The notes under the pieces are model-generated. The model was not told where the DNA came from, ran no database searches, and saw nothing but the letters and a program-made list of their open reading frames with translations. Below, piece by piece: positions 45,976 to 60,562 of a DNA stretch of 62,737 nucleotides. Both the position numbers and the translations under genes were made by a program. Source of the DNA: Antrodiella citrinella (Eukaryota > Basidiomycota > Agaricomycetes > Polyporales > Steccherinaceae); assembly GCA_004802725.1 (NCBI GenBank), contig SGPM01000149.1, forward strand, positions 1 to 62,737. Direction: 5' to 3'. Each line of letters opens with the position of its first letter. The stretch's first letter is position 1.

Positions 45976-48138
45976 AGGTAACGAAGTCTGTACCTTGAAG
46001 ATGGCCGCCTGCATTCTCAAGTTCTGTGTAACAAACCATCTGAATAGGATGAGACACGAGTCTGCCAGTGGTGGGGTATGCAATGCACTCGGAGCCGCTT
46101 ACCAGCTGCTACAGCGTCGGATTCAGAACTTCTTGATACATGTCTGCAACGTAATCTGAGACATGCCATCATCTTGAAGAGAGAAGTCAACACACAGTCT
46201 GCATTGTATTTGACGATAGCGTAGATGACTTGGATGACCGTACGAAGAACCTGTCAAATTCATGGCACGTGAGTTGCGTGTGAGACCAACGTTACCAAGT
46301 ACGTGTTCGACGATTGTCTCTCTGGCATGCTGCCATCCACAGGAATAATTTGAGTAAAAGTTAGAGGCCTCGAGTCGCCTCCGATATGAAACTCGGAATG
46401 TAAGCACACGAGGTTGATGTGATAGAAAGAATGTCAAGTGAAAATGATCACTGGTGATCCATAGCACTCTGCGAACCAGACGCGATGTATGATACCACAG
46501 TGGAGAAGGGTGAGTGAATAACGGGCGGGGCGCGAGAAAACACGGCGGCGGAGAGTATGGGAACATTAAAGACTGCGACGCTGGAAAACACACCTTGAGA
46601 CACGGCCAAACTGTTGCGGGCACCCGCCGCGATGTGAACGATGAGGTCGTCTTCGTGTTAATGTAAGGTGACAAAGACAGGCGTTTCGAGCCTACAGCGT
46701 CCTCAAATGCCTTGTCATTCGGCCCTCGCCCGAGTTGGCCGTCGTTCTGCCGGCCACACGCGTAGACATTGCCTGCAGAGGTGGTACGATGCTCACCGTC
46801 GAGGATTTGAACGCCAATTGTTCTTTACACTTAGGATCCTTCGCGCGATAAACAGTGCATGTTACCAAGCCCCCTAGTCCGATGCCAGACGCGACGGCCA
46901 AGCTCAGGCTGCCCATACAGGCCGCTAGTTGGATGAGAAGGTGATTGTTGCCCGCAAGTCTACGCATCCAGCCCCTAGGCGCTTCTTACGTAATTATTTT
47001 CATCTTTTGTATACGTACAATGAAGTTCAAGGTGTGGTTGACAACGGCGTCCAATATCTTTCGTAGAACTCTGAAGGGCGCCGATGGGGAACGGCGGCAT
47101 CCATGTCGGGAGCAGGAGAGAGGGACGAGTGTATAGCGTCCAAGGCGGTGTCGACATCTTGAGCGTAGAGTCCTTGGCAGTGAACGAATCTGCATTATGC
47201 ACGTAGCTTGAGGGGAGATTGAACTTAAATACAACGGCGGGAGAACTCGTCCGCTTGTGATCTTGTTCAGATGCTGGGGCTCAAGAAGGAATGGATCAGA
47301 GGAAGATAAAATCCAATTCCATTTGCCATTGCGGGGACAACAATTCTACAAACGAATGCAGGACCGAAACAGCAGCGATGCAACGTCCACTCAGCGTCCA
47401 TGCGTCCTGTAGCACGAGCCAACAACTGTGCGGCCAATACATAGACGGGAAGCTGCCAGCGACGGTATCGTTCATTGAGCTAGTGTGAGGGTCGAATTTG
47501 TAGCGTTCAATTCGCAGTGCTTGATCGTCACAGTAGTAAATCCAGCGACGATGTTGTCATCGTTCTTCGAGGCTGCAGCTGGCTACAGGGAACGGAAGGC
47601 GAAAGTGAGGGAAAGCTGACAGCATCTTCGGGCCGGCCTATGCCGCCACATCCAGCAGCGGCCGACTGTCCTTTCCTAATCGACCAAGGGACCTCCCTCG
47701 TCATCTACTCAGTGTCACGTCTACGGCACGAAATCAAGGACATACATTGGACGCGATATCTTCTCGAATAACGACTCAAAGATACGGGGTTTGGTCCCTC
47801 GTGGGTTTCGCGTCGAGGTGCATTATCACATATAGAGCATACCGCACTGTCCGTAGACGGAAACGTGGAGCACAGTGGACGACGCACTAACAAAGGCAGG
47901 CCGACGTCCCCGTCATCGTCAACGCTAACCTCGACAACTTGAACGACGAACGTCTGCCTGGATGTATACGCCCTGATCACATTATTCGCCCTGATACTCC
48001 ATTCGCCATGCCGAGCGTCCTTGGAATGGCCGAAAGCACCTCATGAGTATGGTGAGCATGAAAAAAAATGTTATGCAAGTCATCATGAGTACAATCACAT
48101 ACGATGATACAGGATACAGCCTGAGTACCGCACATCCT
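45976..48138. other. 2.2 kb with no supported gene
   Basis: The first 0.4 kb is the duplicated hydrolase flank. A minus-strand stretch at 46967-46800 (LIQLAACMGSLSLAVASGIG) is hydrophobic and might be an exon of a small membrane protein, and 47180-47040 could hold an upstream exon, but I could not close a frame. The rest shows no gene. Confidence 0.4.
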
Positions 48139-49551
48139 CTATTGCGCGGTGATATCAACTCCACGAGCCTTCCACTCCTTCTCCAAGTTCACCAAAGCAT
48201 CTATTGTATCAAGGACAGTGGTCTCCCACGGCGTCACTTCCAATCCAAGAATCTCCTTGAGACGCGTGTTGTCGACCATGGGCTTGACCTTGACAGGCAA
48301 CTCCGTCTTCTGTGAGGCCGGGATACGGCTGGCCAACTCGGGTCGTTTCGTGGCGACGAGCTCCGCAATCTCAGCGAGCTGCCTCCACTCACCGGAAAGC
48401 AGGATGCGCTTGCGGCCGACCTCGGACGTGGGGGGTGCCTTGAGGGCGGCGACGAGGGCACGGGCGACGTCGCGGACGTCGACGAGGCAAGGAGCCAGGG
48501 GGTGAGCACCCGACGGCTTGATGAGGCCCCAGAGCATGTCCGTGGTGCTGATGGACTGCGCGTTGAAGGTGTTTCCCTCGAAGGGGGACCTGTGTCCCGG
48601 TGCGAATGGACCAAAGAAGAAAGGCGGGTTGACTGGTGGATTGTAATAGTCAGCATGGTGAAAGGGATGTATCTACAGAAACGAACACACCAGTTGCCAA
48701 CTCGATGTGAGGATGCTGGTCGACAAACTCCCACACAGCGCGTTCGGACAGGACCTTCTCGGCGACATAGACTGTCATTTTGTCCGTATCCTTGTTGCTC
48801 AAGACGGTCTCCTTGGTGATAGGTACCCAGTCTAAACATCGTGGTAAGAACGCGTAAAAGATGACGTGTAATAACATGAGAAGCTCACCTTGGTCAGTCA
48901 CCGGCGTGAACTGTCCCTGCGCGAATCCCATAGTAACGGCCACGACGCTGCTGACGTATCCGAAGTTCTTGATACCAGCTTGTTCAGCTTGCCTGATAAT
49001 GTTAAGACTGCCGTCTACGGAGACCTGATATGGAATGGATTGTCAATCTTCAAGTCTTTGAAGTAATGATGCTATGAACGACTCACGCTGATGGCTAGTT
49101 CAGCGGTGGCTTCCCTGCCAACGAGAGGAGCCGCAACGTGGATAACAGCGTCGACACCTGAGCGAAGCACAATGAACACTGGCCCATCGAAACGAAGTGC
49201 TGTGTAGACTCACCTTTGAACGCCTCAGGATGGGTACCGTGGACGAGATCGTCCCATGCGATGATCTCGACAGCATCGCCGTACACGGCAAAGGCTTTCT
49301 TGTTGTCAGGTACCTTAGCTGAGCGGACGGTTCTGTTACGATAAAATGTTGAGTTGGTGTACGCTGGATCAAGCACCTAGTGGCTTACCCTCGAACGCGG
49401 TATCCTGCGATAACAAGCTGATTTATGACGTGGGATCCGAGGTATCCGGAGACTCCGGTAACCTGAGAGAGACAAAAGTTCAACACCTGATCGAATGCTA
49501 TAGAGCTCGGACAAAAATGGGGCTTACCAAAACGAGGCTCTTCTGTGACAT
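48139..49551 (-). CDS. NAD(P)-dependent extended SDR reductase (dihydroflavonol-4-reductase type)
   Basis: Seven exons (49551-49528, 49462-49389, 49332-49214, 49157-49087, 49024-48889, 48831-48691, 48632-48139) close to 352 residues. The Rossmann motif VTGVSGYLGSHV follows the first intron. VHVAAPL-type and YVSSVVA segments follow, then the catalytic YVAEK (Tyr-x3-Lys) and NPPFFFGP. This is the extended short-chain reductase group that includes dihydroflavonol reductase, cinnamoyl-CoA reductase and yeast Gre2 methylglyoxal reductase. In fungi these reduce aldehydes or ketones with NADPH. The exact substrate cannot be told from sequence. The first exon encodes only eight residues (MSQKSLVL), yet start and phase fit. 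Confidence 0.9.
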
Positions 49552-50352
49552 GGTTGGTTTGGGTTGTTTGCTGTGTACGACGAAGTGTCGTATGCGTTGG
49601 AGTAGTTGAGAAATGTTGGAGGAATTGAAGTAGCTAGAGAAGATGGGAGACGATGTTGGTACCAGACACCCTCCCTATCACCGCCGTTCTTATACTCGCT
49701 CACCAGACACTGACGCGTCCTTCGTGCGGTACCAGTCGCAAGGAATTGTAAGGCCTCCGGGCTTAGGAAGCACAGAACGCACTGCCGACGCCTTGGAATG
49801 GTACACCTTTGAAAGAAAGGTGGCTTACATCCCTCGGGTATCTAGCGTAAGCAACGCCGAAAGTGTACCCGTAGCACAAAGTTTCCTACTAGTGAGGGCG
49901 AAATGGTCCAGCATCAGGTTCCGTTTTGCCACGCAAAGAGTTTTGAGGACTTACATGTATCATTCCGTGAAGACATGTCGCTATTGTGGCAGTCCTTGCG
50001 TTGTGCGATCGTAAATACGAGTCTTGCCCGGACCATGGGCGCTTAATGTGGTTGGAGCGCACTTACAGTTAATAACTTGGTGTTAACTGCTCAGCTGTCT
50101 TGGTGGTATGAGCATATCATGTATATAGAATGAGACTCATTTATACACGTCCGTGATCACGTTCCGCACGCACGAGCGGTTCTTCCGGCCATCATAACTA
50201 ACGAGGCCGCGACGTGTTCGTCCCTCGTAATGCTGTCCTCCGACTTAGCATATTCCTTGGAGTCCATCGTGTCCAGTTGTGTCCAGGTACGAAATTGTCA
50301 AATTTCATCCTGGAGGTTCTCCGTACGTTTTTGAGAAAGTGACGTCCCAGAT
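49552..50352. other. intergenic
   Basis: Holds the SDR promoter (minus strand) and a spacer to the P450 pseudogene. No gene is recognised. Confidence 0.4.
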
Positions 50353-50965
50353 CTATATGTTCGCGTCCATGTCCAACTCTTGAATCAACGGCAGAGCCGC
50401 GACGGATCGTGGCCCCAACACGCATCCGAACAGCTGAGGACGACTAAAGCACAGCGAAAAGATCAGAATCCCAGCGCACGATATCTATCCATTTACATGA
50501 AGAAACCACGAACCTGGAAAACCCGTCAGTGAACTTCGCCTCCGGTGTGATCTCCCGCCCGTACTCGTCTTTAGCTTTGAGGACGTTCATCGTCGCGACG
50601 ATGTCGGACACGACGAAGATGCACGCTTCGGGGAAATATTTCCCGGGGCAGAGTCTGTCGCATTGATGAATGAGGAAATTTGAGGAGTTTGGACAGATGA
50701 TTCGTACCGTTGCCCAAACCCGAACACGTACCGTCTGCTCTTGTTGGGATTCAAGGAACCTCTTGGGACGAAAGACCTCTATATCGATGTAGACGTTCTC
50801 ATCTCAAGACATACCCCTGATAACACATAGTAACTTCCGTCCCATTCCGCAGACGATCGCCGGATTTCGGCTTGGAGGGAGAGGGCAATCCATGATTCTG
50901 GGAGATGGAGTAGTCTTATGTGTGTCCGGAAACTCGAAACTCGACGACTGGCGGTTGGGAGCATG
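50353..50965 (-). pseudogene. cytochrome P450 3' end (heme-binding region)
   Basis: The minus strand encodes NPNKSRRYVFGFGQR, an intron of about 53 bp, and then LCPGKYFPEACIFVVSDIVA. Together these give the heme motif F-x2-G-x-R-x-C-x-G. AKDEYGREITPEAKFTDGF follows, and a last short exon (50433-50353) reads CVLGPRSVAALPLIQ before TAG. The intron inside the heme motif is typical of Agaricomycete P450 genes. Upstream of about 50770 the frame is broken by stops and the N-terminal 400 residues are absent. It is a relic, oriented towards the SDR gene. Confidence 0.7.
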
Positions 50966-51028
50966 AGATAGTGCTGATACTATCCCCGAACGAACAATGA
51001 ACGAGCAACGTGACAGAGGGGTCCAAGC

Positions 51029-51703
51029 TCAGAGAGCGAAATACAGGTAGTTATCCGAGGTGCTATTGGAGGAGCAGTCAGAAGCGAGTACATCGGATAA
51101 TATTGAACCCACGTTACTCACCTCAGGCTCGCCGTGAAGGCAACAACGACGACCTTCGTAGCATTGACTCATCACGATCCCCCTCCAACCCGTACGCTGG
51201 AACATGGCACACACCAGATCATTCGCACAGCGATACCGCGCAGTCGCGCCGTCCTGGGAAGGGAGCACATCCGGAAGAACGATCTCGAAGAAGTTGAGCC
51301 GAGGGTAGTGGAACATAATAGCATCGTCAACGGCCGCCCACTTCACAGGCGCGTAGTCGTCCCACGTGAAGGGTACTCTCGACACAAACGATCCGAGATC
51401 AAGTATGATGTCCGAGAACTCACACGCAGCGAGCACGCGTAAGGTGTGCGTCCAGGTGTTGATGATAGTTTGGGGTGACACGACCTCGGTCTTGAGCACA
51501 GATGGGGGGGGGGGTGGGCGGACGGAAGCCTTTGAAGGCGTTCCGCCGCAACATTCCAGGGATCTGACGCGTCTGATCATAAGCATAAAGTAACTGAAAA
51601 ATCGGTCAGTTTGAGAGAAGGACACGCAAGAGAGCAGCTCACAGTACAGTCCAAGTGACCACCAGTGCGAGAACAGCATCACAGGCACTACAGTACTACA
51701 CAA
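51029..51703 (-). pseudogene. C-terminal fragment of a family 1 F-box gene
   Basis: The frame contains SPQTIINTWTHTLRVLAACE, FTWDDYAPVKWAAVDDAI, YRCANDLVCAMFQRTGWRGIV and CYEGRRCCLHGEPE, the C-terminal signature of the family at 25182, 30757 and 39620. The F-box and the first two thirds are missing upstream. A run of G residues near 51505 on the plus strand lies just before the surviving part. Transcription is doubtful. Confidence 0.65.
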
Positions 51704-52208
51704 GGTTGCGTCAAGATAACACGGAGCTGCTTCGCCTTAGCCTGTAGCCACATTCGCGCTGGCAGTGCCATGCATCAGTGGCCACGATTTGTCCATAATG
51801 ATAGAGCATCTAACAGATTCAGTCATGTTTCGATGCATCATGGACACCATGCGTTTCCGAGTTCGCAGCTAATCGTCTTGAGTATGGAGGAAAGCGTGTT
51901 ATATTGATTGACATTACTCACTACCATTTGTTTCAGATATGTGATTTTTTGAACACACGACTCTCATGGTTTCCACATGACATCCAGGTTCATTCACGCG
52001 CCAGTCGCATACAACTGGCAGGTCTTGGGCGGCAGGTCATCGGATCGCTTGGAAACAGGTAGTGTCCGGTTGTCTCCGAGCGTTGGTGGTCGGCGATTGC
52101 CGCTAAAATCTAATCTATGATCAAGATATGACTCGAGCAACTAAAATCTTTCGTTCAAAGGACCTCTGTCCGTTCCATCCACCCTAGGTCTTTAGTAGTA
52201 CCTTCACT
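51704..52208. other. promoter region of the Spe3-Lys9 gene
   Basis: A spacer of 0.5 kb without coding signals. No TATA box or lysine-control site could be assigned. Confidence 0.4.
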
Positions 52209-54814
<2,606 letters not shown>

Positions 54815-56055
54815 ATGAAGAAGAAAGAGTCAACGTTGCGAAAAGAGGAAAGTAAAAATTTGTCTACAATGTGTAGTGTGTATCTTTATAGCTGTTGTGT
54901 TAACTAGACAGAAGCTGTGGTCTCAACCTGCTTATGAGATGATCTGACAAGGGGGGAGCCCAGTTTTCGCAGGACTCTGCACGACAAGTCCTTCCTCCTG
55001 TGAGTCCATAAAATGAAGATGTTGTTGTTGTCTGTTATGCACGGGCCTCCGGAAGGTTGCCTTTTCGGCGCTTTCCCGTATTACCGTCATCGTCCACGTC
55101 AACTCCAACTTGAACTCGCTCGAACTGAGGTTGCTAGACAACATTCATGGTCTGGCTCAAGTCCAGCATGTTTCTATTGACGTTCATCTTTGTTATGCCA
55201 GCGTTTCGCAAGAAACGTGCGTAGACACACATATTTTCCTCCGCTCCCACAGCAGAGAAAACGTTGTCAGCATGAGGACGAACTTCCCGGATTCCGTATC
55301 CTCTGATTCCTCACAGGTTGCTTTCTCTGACACCGAACGCCCACAATGTCTTTGCTGCTGTTCAAACGATGGCACCGTATACTACACGTTGTTACCTCGT
55401 CGATGGTGCGTGTTGTTGTAGCTTTCCTCTTACGCGCTCTGACAAGCCTGGGCGTCAGGCGACGTTGATCCCATTCGTGCATATACGTCTTGCTAGATAG
55501 CTCCTGCAAAGGAATATCTTCATCTACTAGAACATCATACTGGGATATTTGGAGTCAATCACAATCCGGAGCGACTCTCATAAGTGTTAACGCAAGGTCT
55601 TGGTTTGCTTCCGGCAAGCCCGAAGTTGTGATATTTCCCTTCTGGTGAGCGCTCCGCTGTGCACTTCTGTGGAGCCCGAACTCACCACTAACGCTGAGAA
55701 GACCGTTTGAAAGGATATCTGAATTCCTGGAAGGCTTGATGCATGACTGGGAAGTTTAATAGGACGTACGTTCTGAGAAACCTAGACGAAACGATACGTA
55801 GTCCGCCTGTTCTCCGTCTCAACGTGTTGCTCCGTTCTCATGAGCAGCAGTGTGATGCGCAAGGTATCTCAGGAATGAGGACGGAGGTGCGTCTCTGAGC
55901 CATCATATGAACAGGTACAGGACGTCGTGCTGTGGCTGAGTTTGAACACTAATCGCACCACGATAACGACCTGTCACCTACAAGGAACTTAAAAAGATCT
56001 ACGTACGCAGGGATCACGCGGAGATATTGGTGACACATATTTTCGAAATCTCGCC
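54815..56055. other. intergenic, 1.2 kb
   Basis: Open frames between 54932 and 55509 on both strands show no domain or exon chain. No gene, RNA gene or repeat is recognised. Confidence 0.45.
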
Positions 56056-57194
56056 ATGATATCCCAAGACGAGGACAGACAGAAGCTCATTCGCGACGTC
56101 CAATGTCTAACGTTCGACGCGGTACTCATTCACAACTCATTTTCCGAGATAGACGAAGAGCTCTCTCTCATTGCTGCCGAAACTCTCAGTTTCTTTGATC
56201 CTCATCTTTTCTTCCGTCAGCACGTCCTTCAGTTCCAGACCGACTTGCGAGGATATCACCAAGTAGGCTCGTCGTTTTAGTCACCCGTTATATAGATTCC
56301 CTTACCTTGCGTTGACAGCAATATAGAGATCTACTGTGGAAGTCACGGGAAGTCGCTGGAGAGGCTTCCGCTATGTTAGAGGGTACGTTTCTCGCCCCAC
56401 AATGCACTGGAAGTGGCTGATTCTTCACAGACTTCGTTCAAAATTCCGTACCGCTTATTCGGGATGAGAAGGTTGATATAGAGGAAAAGGTCTTGCTCTT
56501 CAAGATTGCGATAGATGTACGAGAATTCGCCAGTCACAGACGTATACTGTCTAACCTTTCAACAGACCATTCCAGCCCATGAGGCCGCTGCGCAACACGC
56601 AACAGATGCTTTTGAACGCTTGTACACCGATCTGCAAAGCGCGTTGAATGTGTGGACAAAGCTACACGCACAAAGCATTCAAAATCTGAGCAACAGGGAG
56701 AACAGGTGAGTCGCATATGTAAACAGTATTTTCCCTTGATAATTTCTCACCTATCTTTGAAGGATGGGCGAACTGGTATGTAGTCTTTTCCTACTCGCTT
56801 AAATCGCCACTTATCAGTCTCACGCACCACAGCTCAGAGATTTGGTTCATCGTGTTCAATCCAAGTCGCTCGGGCCCGCACGAGGTATGATGAAGGCTCT
56901 TCATCTGTCTCACGTTTTAGCAGTTTTGTGTCCGGCGTATACTGTACACGGCGTAGATGGAGGTGTCAATGCTGGACCAATCGAAGTGAGCATGTTGTCT
57001 GTCGTGGAGAAAATTCAATTCATACACGGAATATGGCTTCAGGTAAGCACAGAACTTGCAACCCAAAACCTCACGTATTAATTAGCGATTTCAAGATATG
57101 CGCGGAATTGGTAGATATTCATCAGAAGCTCAAAATCCAAGCTAGTGCGGCGTATAGTAGTTTGACGGTACTATATCCCACCATATCTTCGTAA
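56056..57194 (+). CDS. uncharacterised helical protein
   Basis: Seven exons (56056-56262, 56319-56382, 56431-56516, 56566-56705, 56763-56775, 56833-57042, 57096-57194) close to 272 residues. The family is not recognised. The sequence is predicted to be mostly amphipathic helix, with heptad-like segments (FERLYTDLQSALNVWTKLHA, then LVDIHQKLKIQASAAYSSL), so it may form a bundle or coiled coil. No signal peptide or clear membrane span is seen, though VLAVLCPAYTV is hydrophobic. Exon 5 is a 13-base microexon that is needed to keep the frame. It sits on the same strand as the transposase, 358 bp before it, without evidence of a link. Confidence 0.65.
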
Positions 57195-57507
57195 CCACCA
57201 GATGTTGGGAATGTTTGAATAACTCAACGCTCACTCTTCCTCGCCCTCTCAAACTTGTACAGTAGACCTATAATATCTTTATGAACATACCCTGGTACTT
57301 GTTTCGGAAGAAAAGCGAAGAGGGAGAGGGGCTACAAAACAGGCAGTTGTCACGCCGTGATTCAGCTGCCGTGTGCACGGCACAGCGGAGTTTGAAGTCA
57401 AACCCATGCGAGCCGCGCAGGCATTCGGCAGCATCTACGAGTAACCTCGACCAACCAAACACCTCTCCTTGACCTGCAAGCTTCTTTTTCAAATCTCGCG
57501 CATCCAT

Positions 57508-57543
57508 TTCGCAGCGCGGCTGTAGTGTGTGCCGCGCTGCGAA
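57508..57543. other. perfect 13-bp inverted repeat just before the transposase start
   Basis: TTCGCAGCGCGGC, a 10-base loop and the exact reverse complement GCCGCGCTGCGAA. The hairpin ends 8 bp before the transposase ATG at 57552. It is far more GC-rich than its surroundings. It could be a subterminal transposon motif, an operator or an RNA hairpin that limits translation. Confidence 0.7.
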
Positions 57544-57551
57544 TCGTGGTC

Positions 57552-60010
57552 ATGGCGCCCAATCGAGTCCACACCAGTCTTCATGATCCGACCTATGAAG
57601 ACAGGATTTCGCATGCTATAGAAGGTCTCAACACTGGGCGGTACAAGAACGTTTCACAAGCTGCAAGAGAAGAGCATGTACGTACCTCTGTTCATAGATT
57701 GCGGTCATTCACCTTATTACCTTATTTATTAAAACAGGTTGCCCGGAATACACTCGATGGCCGATACCACGGTACACACGCTCCTCGAGCAGAGGCGTAC
57801 GACTCACATCGTCTCTTGAAAGTCGCAGAGGAGCAGGCCATTCTTGATTGGATGGAGCTTAATGCTACGCAGGGACGCCCATTGAATGCATCTCAGCTCC
57901 GAGCCTACGTCCGCGAACTCACTGGAAAGTCCCCTGGCAAGAATTGGTGTGATCGTTTCGTTGCTCGTTACAGCGACGTGCTCGTCAAGGCGAAAGCGAC
58001 TGGGCTCGATCCGACGCGCGGAAAGAACTTCAACAAGCCTACGATTCAACATTACTTCGAGCAACTTGCCAAACTCGAGGAGCAGTACGGGGAGATTCCG
58101 CCGAATCAGATCTGGAATATGGACGAGAAGGGGCTTCAGTTGGGAGGTGGCCGGAAGGGAGGGAAGACGAAGCATTTTTTCTTCCGGAAGAAGAAGTGCC
58201 GCTACAAGATACGGAGCGACAACCTGGAGCTTGTCACCGTCATTGAGTGCATCTCTGCAGCGGGAGAGGTTGCGCCAACCACTTTCATTCTTACTGATGG
58301 CCCATACCCAGACATCCGCGGCGTCGACAATGTCGGGAGGTGAGATTTGTCGACTTCGTTGATGTTATCTCATTACTGACATCGTTTTGCAGTGTCGGTA
58401 TCTCGGAGTCAGGCTGGACGGATCGCGGACATGCAGCATCGTGGATTTCTGGTGTTTTCCTTCCATACGCCTATTCTCAGGTCACAGATCGCACGAAACC
58501 TGTTCTTCTCATTGTTGATGGACATGACTCGCATGAGTGTCTCGAGATCAAAGGCGCGATTTATCACAATTTGGATGGCCACATTGTCATTATGCTTTGC
58601 TTCCCTTCCAAGTGCACCCATAAAGTACAGCCTCTTGATGTTGTGATCTTTTCGCACACACAAACACAGTGGAAAGTCCGTTGTGATGCGCTTATGGATG
58701 TGGGCAAGAAAGTCTCTCGTTATAATGTCATCGAGGAATACATGGCCATCCGAGACAAGTGCATGCCTGCATCGTTGGTTCAGCAGGCCTTTGCTGCCAC
58801 TGGTATCTACCCACGTAACCCCAATGTCTTCACCGACGAAGATTTCGCACCTAGCCAATGCTTCTCGGTCAAAGCCCACGCTCCGTCATCATACCCTGAT
58901 CCCGTTCCCTCTTCGGACCCAGCCGTTCCCAGCGACGATGAAGGCGGCGATGACAGTAATGATGACTCCGAGTACCACAACTCGGACAGCTCAGACTCGG
59001 ATAGTGGTGTGGACACGGAGGATGATGAAGGAGATGTTGAAATCGTGGATGTGGAGTGTTTCGGACAATTCACATGGTGTACCACAATGCCAGTGACTTT
59101 GGAGACATCGGCCGCCAGTGAACTTGAACCCAGCATAAATCAGGACTTGGACGTGGAGATGGTTGACGCTGACTCAGAAGAACCACGATCATGGCTTGTA
59201 ACGCTGGCTAGTGATTACGCGCAGAACTACAACTTGGATGTGGACTCAGATGATTCAGATTCGGAAACAGCGGACTCAGATACGGACTCAGAGCACACAA
59301 ATTCGTTGGAACAGCACGAGTCTGCTCATGTCACCCGCTCAGTCACTCGCCACACTTTTTCAGACCACTTGTCCGAAGATCGCTTTCCCGACCTCCCTCT
59401 CGATACCTTAAAACGGATGTCTCCGGACGACATGATCTCTCACATTCTCAACATCCAAGCAGACCGTCGTTCCCTCCGGCACGCTCTCCATCAAACAGAG
59501 GCTATGCACCAAAGTGCTAGTTCACATTGCACCATTGCACTCAAGCAACTTGAAGAGGAGAAGACACGACTTGCAAACGCGACACGCAAATCTACTCGCG
59601 GTACCGGCAAGATAAAGGCTCGTATGGTCTCAGGACCAGCACTGCAGACACATTTTAGCGAAGAGGAGAAGCAGGCAGCGGAGAAGAAGGCAGCGGATAA
59701 GGCAAAGGAGGATGCCAAAGCTGCCGAGACAGCTGCCCGTGATCAGCGCATTGTTGAGGGTGCATCATCCAAGGTATTCGACAACGCCCTGAGTTCGTAC
59801 ACTCGCAAGGAAGATCTCATTACTCTTGCGCGGGCATTGAAAGTCACGGACACAGGTAAAAACCCGGAAATCAAGAAGCGGATTCAGGAGCACTTGCAAG
59901 AACATCCAGAGCTCACTGAGAATCCGCGTTTCACCGCGCTCTTCCGTCAAGGTCGTCGCCGTCCTCAGCCTGGAGTCGAAAATGTTGCACCACACGTGCC
60001 GCCGTCCTAA
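57552..60010 (+). CDS. pogo/Tc1-mariner-type transposase with SAP-like tail
   Basis: Three exons (57552-57677, 57738-58339, 58393-60010) close to 781 residues. An N-terminal psq-like helix-turn-helix (DRISHAIEGLNTGRYKNVSQAAREEH), a CENP-B-type DNA-binding part (EEQAILDWMELNATQGRPLN..) and a DDE nuclease domain follow in order. The candidate catalytic acids are Asp171 (WNMDEKG), Asp285 (IVDGHDSH) and Asp325 (KVQPLDVVIF), all present, so it could be active. A long Asp/Ser-rich linker and a Lys/Ala/Glu-rich helix come next, then a SAP-like motif near residues 725-755 (YTRKEDLITLARALKV). Terminal inverted repeats and TA duplications were not found, so it is either a mobile element with ends I cannot see or a domesticated gene. 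I used the ATG at 57552 rather than 57525 because the family starts near the helix-turn-helix. Confidence 0.85.
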
Positions 60011-60430
60011 GACTGGCAAGCACATATTGTATTTGTTCACATTCTTTTTACCACCGTCAAACGTACTAGTGATATCTTCCTTATAACTCCTTAATGTCTC
60101 ATATGTTACCTTTTTATCTTGTCGTATAGTTACACACTCAATACTACTTGTTCATGCTGCAGTGGAAGACGAACAGAACAAAACAAGACGGAGATTCAAT
60201 TGTTCGCTGTATTCCGGGTGACAAATATGTGACAAAATGTGACCTTTCCGAACACTATTGCGCAGCAGCAATCTCGTCTGAATCATGGGCGCTTATTGTC
60301 TGGGCCTGCGTCGATGGCCACTTCCTACAGCATTGTAATGATCTCTGTACATCCCACACTTGTACAATATCAATACATATTCTTTATCTTGCCTCCCTGT
60401 GACGTCTCATGCCATTCAACTCCAGTTTCC
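60011..60430. other. 3' flank of the transposase
   Basis: An AT-rich stretch with no gene. A search by eye for an inverted copy of the 57.2-57.5 kb sequence found none. Confidence 0.4.
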
Positions 60431-60439
60431 TGTTTGGGA

Positions 60440-60562
60440 AAAAGCCGCGGCTAAGCCTGAGCCGGCCGGCTTTGAGGCTCGACGGCTCGGCCTCAAGATT
60501 CTTGAGCCTAAGCTGGGGCTTCGTGGGCCTAAGCCGGGGCTTTGGGCCAAGCCGGAGCCGTA
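60440..60562. repeat. GC-rich imperfect tandem repeat
   Basis: Variants of GGGCCTAAGCCGGGGCTT and AAGCCTGAGCCGGCCGGCTT follow one another with many small inverted matches (GGCCGGC, GAGGCTCG). Base composition differs sharply from the flanks. This may be simple-sequence expansion of the GCC/GGC type. Confidence 0.6.

Noticed and set aside
46692..47202. Small minus-strand membrane protein
   Set aside because: One hydrophobic stretch is attractive, but I could not close an exon chain or find a matching start.
57268..57507. Minus-strand frame upstream of the transposase
   Set aside because: No domain, and it overlaps the expected promoter and terminal region of the transposase.
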